Source: Vibrio sp. FE10
GTDB taxonomy: Bacteria > Pseudomonadota > Gammaproteobacteria > Enterobacterales > Vibrionaceae
Reading direction: 5' to 3'
Assembly (NCBI RefSeq): GCF_030297155.1
Contig: NZ_AP028068.1
Coordinates: forward strand, 1,984,001 to 2,048,000
Length of the DNA: 64,000 nt
This document shows, in pieces, positions 1 through 8,161 of this stretch; position 1 is the stretch's first letter; each line of letters begins with the position of its first letter. A program made the position numbers and the translations under genes. The notes under the pieces were generated by a model that worked only from the letters and a program-made list of their open reading frames with translations, had not been told where the DNA came from and searched no databases.

Positions 1-3000
1 CCTGACCATTGAAGTTTTCGTTTGGTGCAAAGCTGCATGTACCATCACCATTTACCGTGAAGATACCGTCTTCCCCATCGTAATTGATACCGACAAGCTC
101 GACGTCACCTTCTACGTCTGAAGCATTCACTAGAATCTGAGATTCACTGAACGTTAGAACAGAATCTTCATCAATGGTGTAAGACGTTGGCCCTGCAACA
201 GGTGGATCGTTCACTTCAAGAACGGTAATGCCTGCTGTGGTTTCATCAATTGCACCCTCTTCATCTGCAACAATCACATCAAGGCTGATATCACCACTGA
301 AGTTTTCATTCGGAAGGAAGGTGTAGCTACCGTCGCCGTTATCTTGGAACACACCATCTGTGCCACTGTAGGTCACGCTATCAACCGACACCGCGCCTTC
401 AACATCCGAAGAGTTCGCTAGTAATTGCTCATCAGAAATGGTGATCGCATTGTCTTCATTCACCATGTAAGAGGTAGAACCCGCAACTGGCGGATCGTTC
501 TCAGGCGTCACGCTCACATCAATGTTTGCGCTAACTGTTTCTGTGCCATCAGAGACATCGAAACTGAAGTTCACATCACCATTGAAGTTTTCGTTTGATG
601 CAAAGGTATAAGTACCATCACCATGGTCTGTTAATACACCGTCACCACCTGTGTAGCTGATGCCTTCTACTGTGAGGTCATCGCCATCAATATCGGTGGC
701 ACCGGTAAGCAGGTCCGCGTCAGTGAATTGCAGCGTACCGTCTTCTTCAATGCTGAATTGTTGGTCTTGAGGAACCGGTAAATCATTAACAGGATTAACG
801 GTTAAGTCCGCGGTAGCTTGAACCGTGTCAGTACCATCTGTGATGTTGAATTGGATATCAACGTCACCATTAAAGTTCGCATCAGGAACAATGGTGAAGC
901 TACCGTCATCATTGGCGGTTACTGTCGCGTTGCCATCAACCGTTAGGTCGCTCGCAGTGAGGTCATCGCCCTCAACGTCAGATGCTTGAGACAGCAATTG
1001 TTCTTGGCTCAAGGTAATTGAACCGTCTTCGTTAACGTTGTATGCCAAATCACCCGATACTGGTGCATCGTTAATTGGCAGAACATCGACGTTGATGACC
1101 GTATCAACTTCTGCACCGTCTTCATCACGAATGGTCACATCAAGTTGAACTTGGCCATTAAAGTTTTCATTCGGTGCAAAGCTACAAGTGCCGTCACCAT
1201 TTACAGAGAAGATGCCATCTGGGCCGTCGTAGCTAATGCCGACAAGCTCAACATCTCCTTCGACATCAGAAGCGTTAAGTAGCACTTGTGACTCACTGAA
1301 TGTAAGTACAGAGTCTTCATCAATGGTGTAAGACGTTGGGCCAGCAACTGGCGGATCGTTCACTTCAAGTACGGTGATACCCGCAGTTGTCGCATCGGTC
1401 GCGCCCTCTTCATCAGCAACCACAACATCTAGGGCGATTTCACCATTGAAGTTCTCGTTTGGCGAGAAAGTGTAAGTGCCGTTACCATTAATTTCAAGGA
1501 CACCGTCACTACCAGAGTAAGTCACGCTGTCTATTGATACATCCCCTTCGATATCAGAAGAGTTCGCCAATAGTTGTGCATCAGAAATGGTAATAGAGTT
1601 GTCTTCATTAACCGTGTAAGACGTAGAGCCCGCCACTGGCGGATCGTTCTCTGGAGTCACGCTAACATCAATGTTTGCAGACACCGTATCGGTACCATCA
1701 GACACATCGAAGCTAAAGTTCACGTCGCCATTGAAGTTTTCATTTGGCGCAAAGCTGTATGAGCCGTCACCATGGTCTGTAAGTACCCCATCAGTCCCTT
1801 CGTAACTGATACCTTCAACTGTTAAATCATCACCTTCAATATCGGTTGCGCCTGTAAGCAGGTCTGCATCGGTAAATTGTAGAGTTCCATCTTCTTCAAC
1901 ACTGAATTGTTGATCTTGAGGAACGGGCAAGTCATTGATTGGATTAACGGTTAGGTCAGCAGATGCTTGAACCGTATTCGTACCATCTGAGATATCGAAG
2001 CTGATATCGATGTCACCATTAAAATTCTCATCCGGAGTAATAGTAAAGCTGCCGTCTTCGTTCTGAGTGACTGTTGCGTCACCATCAACCGTTAGGCTAC
2101 TTGCAGTTAGGTCATCGCCTTCCACGTCAGATGCTTGAGAAAGCAGTTGCTCTTGGCTTAGACGGATAGAGCCATCTTCATCGACTGAATAAGCTAAATC
2201 ACCAGAAACTGGCGCGTCATCAACTGCGGTTACGCTTACATCGACGTTCGCTGAAACCGTATCGGTACCGTCAGACACATCGAAGCTGAAGTTTACATCG
2301 CCATTGAAGTTCTCGTTTGGAGCAAAGGTGTAAGTACCATTGCCGTTGTCGGTAAGAATACCGTCACCGCCATCGTAGGTAACCCCTTCAACAGACAGGT
2401 TGTCACCTTCAATGTCTGTCGCGCCGGTTAGCAGGTCAGCATCGGTGAAGATGAGCGTGCCGTCTTCTTCAACACTGAATTGTTGATCTTGAGGAACAGG
2501 CAAATCATTAACTGGGTTAACCGTCAGATCTGCAGAGGCTTGAACCGTGTTGGTACCATCGGAGATATCAAAGCTGATATCGATATCGCCATTGAAGTTC
2601 TCATCTGGCGTGATGGTAAAGCTGCCATCGTCGTTTTGAGTAACGGTCGCATCACCACCAACCGTTAGACCACTAGCAGTTAGATCATCGCCTTCAACAT
2701 CTGATGCTTGAGACAGTAGTTGCTCTTGGCTTAAGCGAATCGAACCGTCTTCATCTACCGAGTAAGCTAAGTCACCCGACACTGGCGCATCATCAACCGC
2801 AGTTACGCTTACATCGATGTTTGCTGAAACCGTGTCAGTACCGTCAGACACATCGAAGCTGAAGTTTACGTCACCATTGAAGTTCTCGTTTGGCGCAAAA
2901 GTGTAAGTACCATTACCGTTGTCGGTAAGAATACCGTCGCCGCCATCGTAGGTAACACCTTCAACAGAGAGGTTATCGCCTTCAATGTCTGTCGCACCTG

Positions 3001-4024
3001 TTAATAGGTCGGCATCGGTGAAAACAAGCGTGCCATCTTCTTCTATTTCAAACGTTTTACCTTCTGGTACCGGTGCGTCATTAATAGGACGAACCGTTAA
3101 ATCAATTGCGCTGCTTATTGTTTCTTGACCGTCACTGATATCAAAAGTTAGATCAAGTTCGCCATTAAAATCTGCAGAAGGAACAACAGTGAAAGTGCCA
3201 TCACCATTATCTTGAACCGTTGCATCTGCGCCAACTTGAACATTTGAAGCAACCAATGCATCGCCATCAACATCACTTGCGTATTCGAGTAATTGTTCTT
3301 GAGTGAATGTTATGGAACCATCTTCATCCATGATGTAAGCCAGGTCTTGTTCAGCTTCTGGTGCATCATTTTCGCTTTCTACTTTGATTTTGAACGTTTC
3401 GCTTACCGTCTCTGAATCAAAGTCGTCTTCTACTTCACTGATGGTCTCTTCGTCAGAAGCTTGAACATCAACGGCGAATGTCTCTTCTACCGTCTGTGAA
3501 TCTAAATCATCACCGACTTGTTGGTCGTCTGACTCAGAAGATGCAGCACTTGGAGCTGCAGACGTACGTGCAGCTTGGCCTTGCTCTTCGTTACCTTCAG
3601 CGCTCGAAGCACCTCCAGAACCTGCGGCATTTTCGCCACCGACAGCTTGAGCGCCAGCACCCGCTCCGCCGCCACTACCAGCTGCATTATCTGAGCCGGC
3701 TTCAGAAGCCGCACCGCCAACTACATTGGATTGGGCTGCATCTGAGTCTCCATCGCTTTCTGGTGTCTCTTCTTGAACAGCCGCACCAGAAGCCGATGCT
3801 TCTTCCGCATTACCTGCACCACTTGGATTGTCTTCCAACGCTTGGTTAACTTCGTCTGCTGCATCCGTATTTTCAGCACCCGTCGCTACCGTCGACGCAA
3901 TCGTGTTCTGTTGATTTTGTTGATTCTGCTGTTGGGAGGGCGTACCCGCGTCGTTCGTGTCCGTCTGTTCTACCGCGTCATTGAGATCTTCATTTTGGTT
4001 GTTTTGGTTATTTTCGCCTGCCAT
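1..4024 (-). CDS. Giant tandem-95/cadherin-like repeat adhesin, N-terminal part (runs off the window)
   Basis: The reading frame is open from an ATG at 4024 to the left edge (about 1340 codons, no stop), so only the N-terminal part is present. The first ~200 residues are low-complexity and acidic, rich in Asn, Gln, Glu, Ala, Gly and Ser, with two NAAGSGG stretches and no Sec signal peptide. Then come twelve visible cadherin-like (tandem-95) units of about 95-96 residues. Each carries an ND(A/L/P)PV junction, an EDG or EDN turn, D(V/I)EGD, NGDGTYTF and PNENFNG motifs. Proteins of this kind are Ca2+-stiffened surface adhesins exported by type I secretion, and a secretion operon is divergently encoded next door. 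The C-terminal secretion signal and any ligand domains lie outside the window. The family is clear; ligand and full length are unknown. Confidence 0.9.
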   Translation of the reverse strand, partial: MAGENNQNNQNEDLNDAVEQTDTNDAGTPSQQQNQQNQQNTIASTVATGAENTDAADEVNQALEDNPSGAGNAEEASASGAAVQEETPESDGDSDAAQSNVVGGAASEAGSDNAAGSGGGAGAGAQAVGGENAAGSGGASSAEGNEEQGQAARTSAAPSAASSESDDQQVGDDLDSQTVEETFAVDVQASDEETISEVEDDFDSETVSETFKIKVESENDAPEAEQDLAYIMDEDGSITFTQEQLLEYASDVDGDALVASNVQVGADATVQDNGDGTFTVVPSADFNGELDLTFDISDGQETISSAIDLTVRPINDAPVPEGKTFEIEEDGTLVFTDADLLTGATDIEGDNLSVEGVTYDGGDGILTDNGNGTYTFAPNENFNGDVNFSFDVSDGTDTVSANIDVSVTAVDDAPVSGDLAYSVDEDGSIRLSQEQLLSQASDVEGDDLTASGLTVGGDATVTQNDDGSFTITPDENFNGDIDISFDISDGTNTVQASADLTVNPVNDLPVPQDQQFSVEEDGTLIFTDADLLTGATDIEGDNLSVEGVTYDGGDGILTDNGNGTYTFAPNENFNGDVNFSFDVSDGTDTVSANVDVSVTAVDDAPVSGDLAYSVDEDGSIRLSQEQLLSQASDVEGDDLTASSLTVDGDATVTQNEDGSFTITPDENFNGDIDISFDISDGTNTVQASADLTVNPINDLPVPQDQQFSVEEDGTLQFTDADLLTGATDIEGDDLTVEGISYEGTDGVLTDHGDGSYSFAPNENFNGDVNFSFDVSDGTDTVSANIDVSVTPENDPPVAGSTSYTVNEDNSITISDAQLLANSSDIEGDVSIDSVTYSGSDGVLEINGNGTYTFSPNENFNGEIALDVVVADEEGATDATTAGITVLEVNDPPVAGPTSYTIDEDSVLTFSESQVLLNASDVEGDVELVGISYDGPDGIFSVNGDGTCSFAPNENFNGQVQLDVTIRDEDGAEVDTVINVDVLPINDAPVSGDLAYNVNEDGSITLSQEQLLSQASDVEGDDLTASDLTVDGNATVTANDDGSFTIVPDANFNGDVDIQFNITDGTDTVQATADLTVNPVNDLPVPQDQQFSIEEDGTLQFTDADLLTGATDIDGDDLTVEGISYTGGDGVLTDHGDGTYTFASNENFNGDVNFSFDVSDGTETVSANIDVSVTPENDPPVAGSTSYMVNEDNAITISDEQLLANSSDVEGAVSVDSVTYSGTDGVFQDNGDGSYTFLPNENFSGDISLDVIVADEEGAIDETTAGITVLEVNDPPVAGPTSYTIDEDSVLTFSESQILVNASDVEGDVELVGINYDGEDGIFTVNGDGTCSFAPNENFNGQ
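11..3400 (-). repeat. Tandem ~288-bp units within the adhesin gene, with higher-order duplication
   Basis: The gaagtt-like codons of the PNENFNG motif recur at about 11, 309, 584, 872, 1160, 1448, 1733, 2021, 2306, 2594, 2879 and 3167, mostly 285 or 288 bp apart. The units are of four sequence types. Four consecutive types (A-B-C-D, from position 11) recur about 1149 bp further on. The C-D pair then recurs twice more at 573-bp spacing. This indicates duplication of whole multi-unit blocks, not only of single units. Confidence 0.85.
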
Positions 4025-4210
4025 TACAGCCTCCGTTGCTACTAGCTAACTGATCGTATTTAGAGGCATTAAAGGACACCATTTTGGAAAACCAAGTTTT
4101 TATACAACTTTTTTCATATTTTTGTTTTTATACATAAAGAATCAAAAAAAATTTGAAAACTGCCTTTAAAGATCCTTAGTTATTGTGATTAAAGCAATTA
4201 AGGCAGTGGA
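4025..4210. promoter_or_regulatory. Divergent regulatory region between adhesin and secretion operon
   Basis: This 186-bp AT-rich spacer must hold promoters for both the adhesin (minus) and the secretion operon (plus). The 11-mer GTTTTTATACA occurs twice in it, at 4096-4106 and 4124-4134 (28 bp apart), and once more at 47614-47624 upstream of the multihaem cytochrome gene. A purine-rich stretch about 7 bp before the ATG at 4211 can act as ribosome binding site. I cannot assign -35/-10 boxes with confidence. Confidence 0.45.
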
Positions 4211-4573
4211 ATGATGATAGACATGACGAATTTGTTGCGTTCAATCGACAACGACCACAAGGGGCTGCAATTGCTGTTAGGAGACTTTTATAAGGACTTT
4301 TCGGACGCACCAATGAACATAGAGACACTTCATAAAGGGAATCGTTTTGACGAACTCAACAACTACTCTAAAAAATTGAAGACTATCTTAACGTTGTTAT
4401 GTGACCAAGACCTGCCGCCAAAAATGGCCAAGCTAGAACATTTGAGCAAACACGAGTTCCCTGCTCCAGAAGCGCTTTTAGAGGATGTAAAAACTGAACT
4501 ACAAAACGTCAATCGACAAATCAATCACTTGCTGGATATTAAGGAAGTGGTCGATGACAAGTCATCGAGGTAG
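4211..4573 (+). CDS. Small HPt-like protein lacking the phosphorylatable histidine
   Basis: 120-residue, mainly helical, soluble protein, first gene of the secretion operon; the next gene starts 3 bp after its stop. The pattern LLLGDFYKDF, then FDELNNYSKKLKT, then a late helix ending near LQNVNRQINHLL resembles a histidine-phosphotransfer (HPt) four-helix bundle. In HPt domains the core is A-H-x-L-K-G. Here the matching residues are S53-K54-K55-L56-K57-T58, so the phospho-accepting His is Lys. If the homology holds, it cannot relay phosphate and may instead bind a receiver domain such as that of the kinase-like protein two genes downstream. Translation could also start at the second ATG (4214). 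The HPt assignment comes from reading the pattern by eye and is moderate. Confidence 0.6.
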   Translation: MMIDMTNLLRSIDNDHKGLQLLLGDFYKDFSDAPMNIETLHKGNRFDELNNYSKKLKTILTLLCDQDLPPKMAKLEHLSKHEFPAPEALLEDVKTELQNVNRQINHLLDIKEVVDDKSSR

Positions 4574-4576
4574 GTC

Positions 4577-5926
4577 ATGAGTAATAACCAAATAGAGCAC
4601 CACCTCAGAAAAGCACTCGTTTCTAATAACGAGGCTTCGAAGGTGACGGCAGATGACACCATCGTACTTGCAAGTGCCATGACCAGCGTTCATAAAACCT
4701 TGCTCATCATATTCCTACTCGCTTTGGTCGCGATCGCCGTTGCGTCACAGGCGCGCATCGACATTGTCGTTTCTGTGCGTGGTGAGCTGCTGTTGGAATC
4801 TGACGTCGAGAAGGTTCAACACTTAGAAGGCGGCATTTTAGAAGAGCTGTTAGTCAGAAAGGGGGAAGTTGTGTATGAAGGTCAACCTATTGCGCGAATC
4901 CGCTCACTCGACCGCAACACCCAACTCGATACCGTGAACACCGAAATCATTCAGTTGGAACTCGACAAGATTCGTTATGAAAGCTTGCGCGACATGATCG
5001 AACCAAACTTTGCTTCTTACATCGAAAAGTTTCCAGAACAAGTTCAGGTCAATATGAATACGTGGCAACAAGAGTTTTCGAAAAACCGCTCCAACGAAGA
5101 GCTCATCACCCACGATATCAAACACAAAAATTCGCTTATTAACTCAATGTTTAAACGTCGTAAAAGTTCAGAGAACCAACTCTCACTCATTCGTAAACAA
5201 CTCAACATCAAAAACACGCTGTATAAAGAAGAGATGGCGTCCTATGTAGACGTTCTCAATATGAAAGTACAAGAGTCCAATATGGTTCGTGAGATTGAAA
5301 ACCTTGATGAGTCGGTCATGAACGAACGTTTCCAACTCGACAAACTCGAGAAACAACATCGAGATTTGGTTGAAAACCGTAACTCCGAGTACCAAGCGCA
5401 AATCATTCAGGCCAATAAAGATCTCAAACTGAAACGGATCCTTCAACCACAACATTCTGACAAGGTTGATCGCCTGATCGTCTACTCGCCAGTGGATGGT
5501 GTGGTCGACAAATTACACTTCAACTTCCGCTCTGCGGTAATACCACCCGGCGAGAGCATCGCTGATATTGCACCAATCAATAACTCCCTACACGGTGAAG
5601 CGAAGATCCCGCGTAAAGACATGGGGTTTGTTGAAATTGGCCAAGCGGTGAAAGTAAAAATGGATACCTATAACTTCGCAAAATATGGATTTGTTGAGGG
5701 AACCATCGCCTCAATCAGCCGTTCATCCTATGAGGAAGAAGATGCTGAATTCTATTTGGCAGAGATTGAAATTGACCGAAACTTTCTTGAACGAGGAGGC
5801 ACTCAATACAAGCTATCACCTTATATGGAATTTACCGCAGATGTAAAAACAGGCTCACGTCGCGTGATCGAATACGCAGCGAAACCTGTGATGTCAGCGA
5901 TCGAAGATGCATTCGATGAGAGGTAA
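4577..5926 (+). CDS. HlyD-family membrane fusion protein of type I secretion
   Basis: 449-residue periplasmic adaptor that would link the inner-membrane ABC transporter to the TolC-like channel. It has a cytoplasmic N-terminus of ~35 residues and one membrane segment (about residues 38-58). The first lipoyl half-motif follows (VQHLEGGILEELLVRKGEVV), then a long alpha-helical hairpin (about 100-290), the second lipoyl half (DRLIVYSPVDGVVDKL), and a C-terminal beta-barrel with the family-typical GFVEIGQAVKVKMD segment. Length and order match LapC/HlyD-type adaptors. It sits 3 bp after the HPt-like gene and 3 bp before the kinase-like gene, so translation is probably coupled. Confidence 0.93.
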   Translation: MSNNQIEHHLRKALVSNNEASKVTADDTIVLASAMTSVHKTLLIIFLLALVAIAVASQARIDIVVSVRGELLLESDVEKVQHLEGGILEELLVRKGEVVYEGQPIARIRSLDRNTQLDTVNTEIIQLELDKIRYESLRDMIEPNFASYIEKFPEQVQVNMNTWQQEFSKNRSNEELITHDIKHKNSLINSMFKRRKSSENQLSLIRKQLNIKNTLYKEEMASYVDVLNMKVQESNMVREIENLDESVMNERFQLDKLEKQHRDLVENRNSEYQAQIIQANKDLKLKRILQPQHSDKVDRLIVYSPVDGVVDKLHFNFRSAVIPPGESIADIAPINNSLHGEAKIPRKDMGFVEIGQAVKVKMDTYNFAKYGFVEGTIASISRSSYEEEDAEFYLAEIEIDRNFLERGGTQYKLSPYMEFTADVKTGSRRVIEYAAKPVMSAIEDAFDER

Positions 5927-5929
5927 TCA

Positions 5930-8161
5930 ATGAGCGGAAAACCTTCTTACAACATTTCCGTACCAGCTCTGCGTCTGAGCATCTTGTTTAGCGTGGTTCT
6001 GGCTGCGTTCGCTTTCTATTTATACTTTTCTTGGTCAAAAGTAGATTCGGTTGCGCAAGTGCAAAGCGCCCCACTTCTGATACAAGCCCAAAAGCTCAAT
6101 CAGACCATAGAATTTGATATTCAAACCTTGCAGCACTGCTTAAAAGCCAACAACTGCAGTACCCGTGACTTTAACCTGTCTACTTTGAAGAATGAGATTG
6201 ATGAATTCCGCTCTTTAGCCTCTTTGAACAAAACCGAATTCAGTTTGGTTGGTGCGACCGAATACACCCAACTTGAATTAGCTATGAATCGCTTTTCCGA
6301 CAGCGCTAAAACACGCAATGACATACTCGACTTATACCTATCGCTGACGAACAACTACCTACAGATGGATGACAACTATCGCACCATGTTTAACAACCAT
6401 GCGAGCGACTTAATGTCAGAGAAAAATGAGTTCTTTGTCTGGTTGTTTATGGTGGTCGTGATATTGGCCGTGATTGCCGTTTTTTCTAACTCAGTTGCCA
6501 TGTTGAAACTGAAGAAATCCAGCTCTAACGAGCGAGAAATCGACTATGAGTTTGATGCCCTGTATCAAGAGCTAAAGGAACTCGATTTACAAAGACTCGA
6601 AGAGCTTCTTAATGAAGTGAGCATCAACCCCAAACAACGCCAAATCTACTCTCACCTCAAGTTGATCTTCAGTAAATTGGAAGACCAAAAGCGCAATAAC
6701 GACCTCTACAAACAACTATACGCACTGATTGGCTACGAGATACGCGGAATCACCAACACCATCAACGGTGGTGTCCAATATCTGGTTCAAGAAACCGATG
6801 AAAACGGCGTATTGATGGCGAAGGATATTACCTCTGCATGTAGTACCTTGTCTGAGTTAGCAGAAAACTATAACCGTTTGATTTCACAGGGTACGGAAAG
6901 TAAGTCGAAGGAGTTCTCTCTACTGAACGTGTTGTCTGAATTGATGATTCATATCAGCGCCAAAGTTCAGAGAAACGAAGGTCAACTTGACTGCTTTATC
7001 TCTGACAACTTGCCGAACCGTGTGGAGGGCCAATCCACCAGCTTATTCTGGATCTTGTTCCTGCAGCTTTCTAACGCAATCCAGCTTAAATCAAACAAGA
7101 AGTTATTCGTGACGATAGAGTCTGGCGCGGCTTCGGATATGGAAAATACGCGTGTCACCATCAATCTCAACTTCCTTTCAACGTTGGATGTCTCTGTAGC
7201 TAAGCTCAATAAGCTCCATTGGAGCGATCATAAACACCATACTGCTAACACAGACGACTTAGCGAAAAGCGTATTAAAAGATTACGGGTATTACGAAAGT
7301 CACTGGTTCCAATCGGGTACACAAGAACGTTTTCAGATTGAGCTTGATCTTAAGGCGAAGAATTTCCATACAGAGAAAACTCGGTTCGACGGCAAACGTT
7401 TACTGCTGTGTGCCAATACTCAAGTTCGTATCGATGTAATGAAGAAAATGCTCAGCAACTTGGGGCTTGATATCACCGAAATTCGCACTGCCAATGAGTT
7501 ATTTTCGGCGGCAAAAACCTTCGGTGAGTACGATGCCATCATGTTGACCGACACCTTTGAACCCAACAAATTACCGTCACTGAGTAAAACAGTAAAATCT
7601 CAACTTAAGAGTCACCCAAATACCAAGCTATTGTTGTCAGTAACCAATACTCAGCATGCACAAGAGTGTCACAGCTTCGTCGATAAGATCATCAACTCCC
7701 CTGCGATTCCTTATGAGTTCATCCCTAACTTGCTCACCATTATGGAAGCAGAAGCATCAGAGGAACAGATGGAGAACAGTTCGTTCCTTATCGTAGAAGA
7801 TGACCGAGTTCAGCAAATCTTACTTAAACGAATTCTGACCAAACAAGAGTATGAACCAGACACGGTTGGCGATGGTGCCGACGCAGTGGAGCACTTCATG
7901 AATAAACGTTCTGACATCATCTTCATGGACTGCATCATGCCAGGTATGGGCGGCATAGAAGCGACCAAACGCATTCGCCAGTTTGAACAAGAAAACGAGA
8001 AAAACCCTTGCACCATCATAGGTGCAACCGCATTGACCAGCAGTAACGAACACCAGGCTTGTATTGAAGCCGGAATGGATTACGTGATCAGCAAACCTTA
8101 CAAAAGCGACCAAATCATTAAGGTGATCAACAAGTATGTGGCGGTACAGAAACTTAACTAG
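5930..8161 (+). CDS. Degenerate hybrid sensor kinase with C-terminal receiver, embedded in the secretion operon
   Basis: 743-residue inner-membrane protein with one membrane segment at about 12-32, a periplasmic region and a second segment near 165-185. The cytoplasmic part resembles a hybrid kinase, but the H-box reads LIGYEIRG (about residue 268), with Tyr where HisKA has the phosphorylated His. An N-box-like QLSNAIQL is visible, yet the G-boxes are not recognisable. A first receiver-like region (about 486-600) has LTDTF where the phospho-Asp loop should be. The last receiver (about 624-743) is intact: acidic EDD, phospho-Asp in IIFMDCIMP, Thr in GATAL and Lys in SKP. It therefore looks like a pseudokinase whose receiver could be phosphorylated by another kinase. 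Its end overlaps the TolC gene by 26 bp. Its presence inside a secretion operon is unusual. Confidence 0.75.
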   Translation: MSGKPSYNISVPALRLSILFSVVLAAFAFYLYFSWSKVDSVAQVQSAPLLIQAQKLNQTIEFDIQTLQHCLKANNCSTRDFNLSTLKNEIDEFRSLASLNKTEFSLVGATEYTQLELAMNRFSDSAKTRNDILDLYLSLTNNYLQMDDNYRTMFNNHASDLMSEKNEFFVWLFMVVVILAVIAVFSNSVAMLKLKKSSSNEREIDYEFDALYQELKELDLQRLEELLNEVSINPKQRQIYSHLKLIFSKLEDQKRNNDLYKQLYALIGYEIRGITNTINGGVQYLVQETDENGVLMAKDITSACSTLSELAENYNRLISQGTESKSKEFSLLNVLSELMIHISAKVQRNEGQLDCFISDNLPNRVEGQSTSLFWILFLQLSNAIQLKSNKKLFVTIESGAASDMENTRVTINLNFLSTLDVSVAKLNKLHWSDHKHHTANTDDLAKSVLKDYGYYESHWFQSGTQERFQIELDLKAKNFHTEKTRFDGKRLLLCANTQVRIDVMKKMLSNLGLDITEIRTANELFSAAKTFGEYDAIMLTDTFEPNKLPSLSKTVKSQLKSHPNTKLLLSVTNTQHAQECHSFVDKIINSPAIPYEFIPNLLTIMEAEASEEQMENSSFLIVEDDRVQQILLKRILTKQEYEPDTVGDGADAVEHFMNKRSDIIFMDCIMPGMGGIEATKRIRQFEQENEKNPCTIIGATALTSSNEHQACIEAGMDYVISKPYKSDQIIKVINKYVAVQKLN

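Noticed and set aside
1574..1762. Plus-strand open frames inside the adhesin repeats (also near 2480 and 3478)
   Set aside because: They recur with the repeat units, lack ribosome sites and lie opposite a clear long coding frame; treated as shadows.
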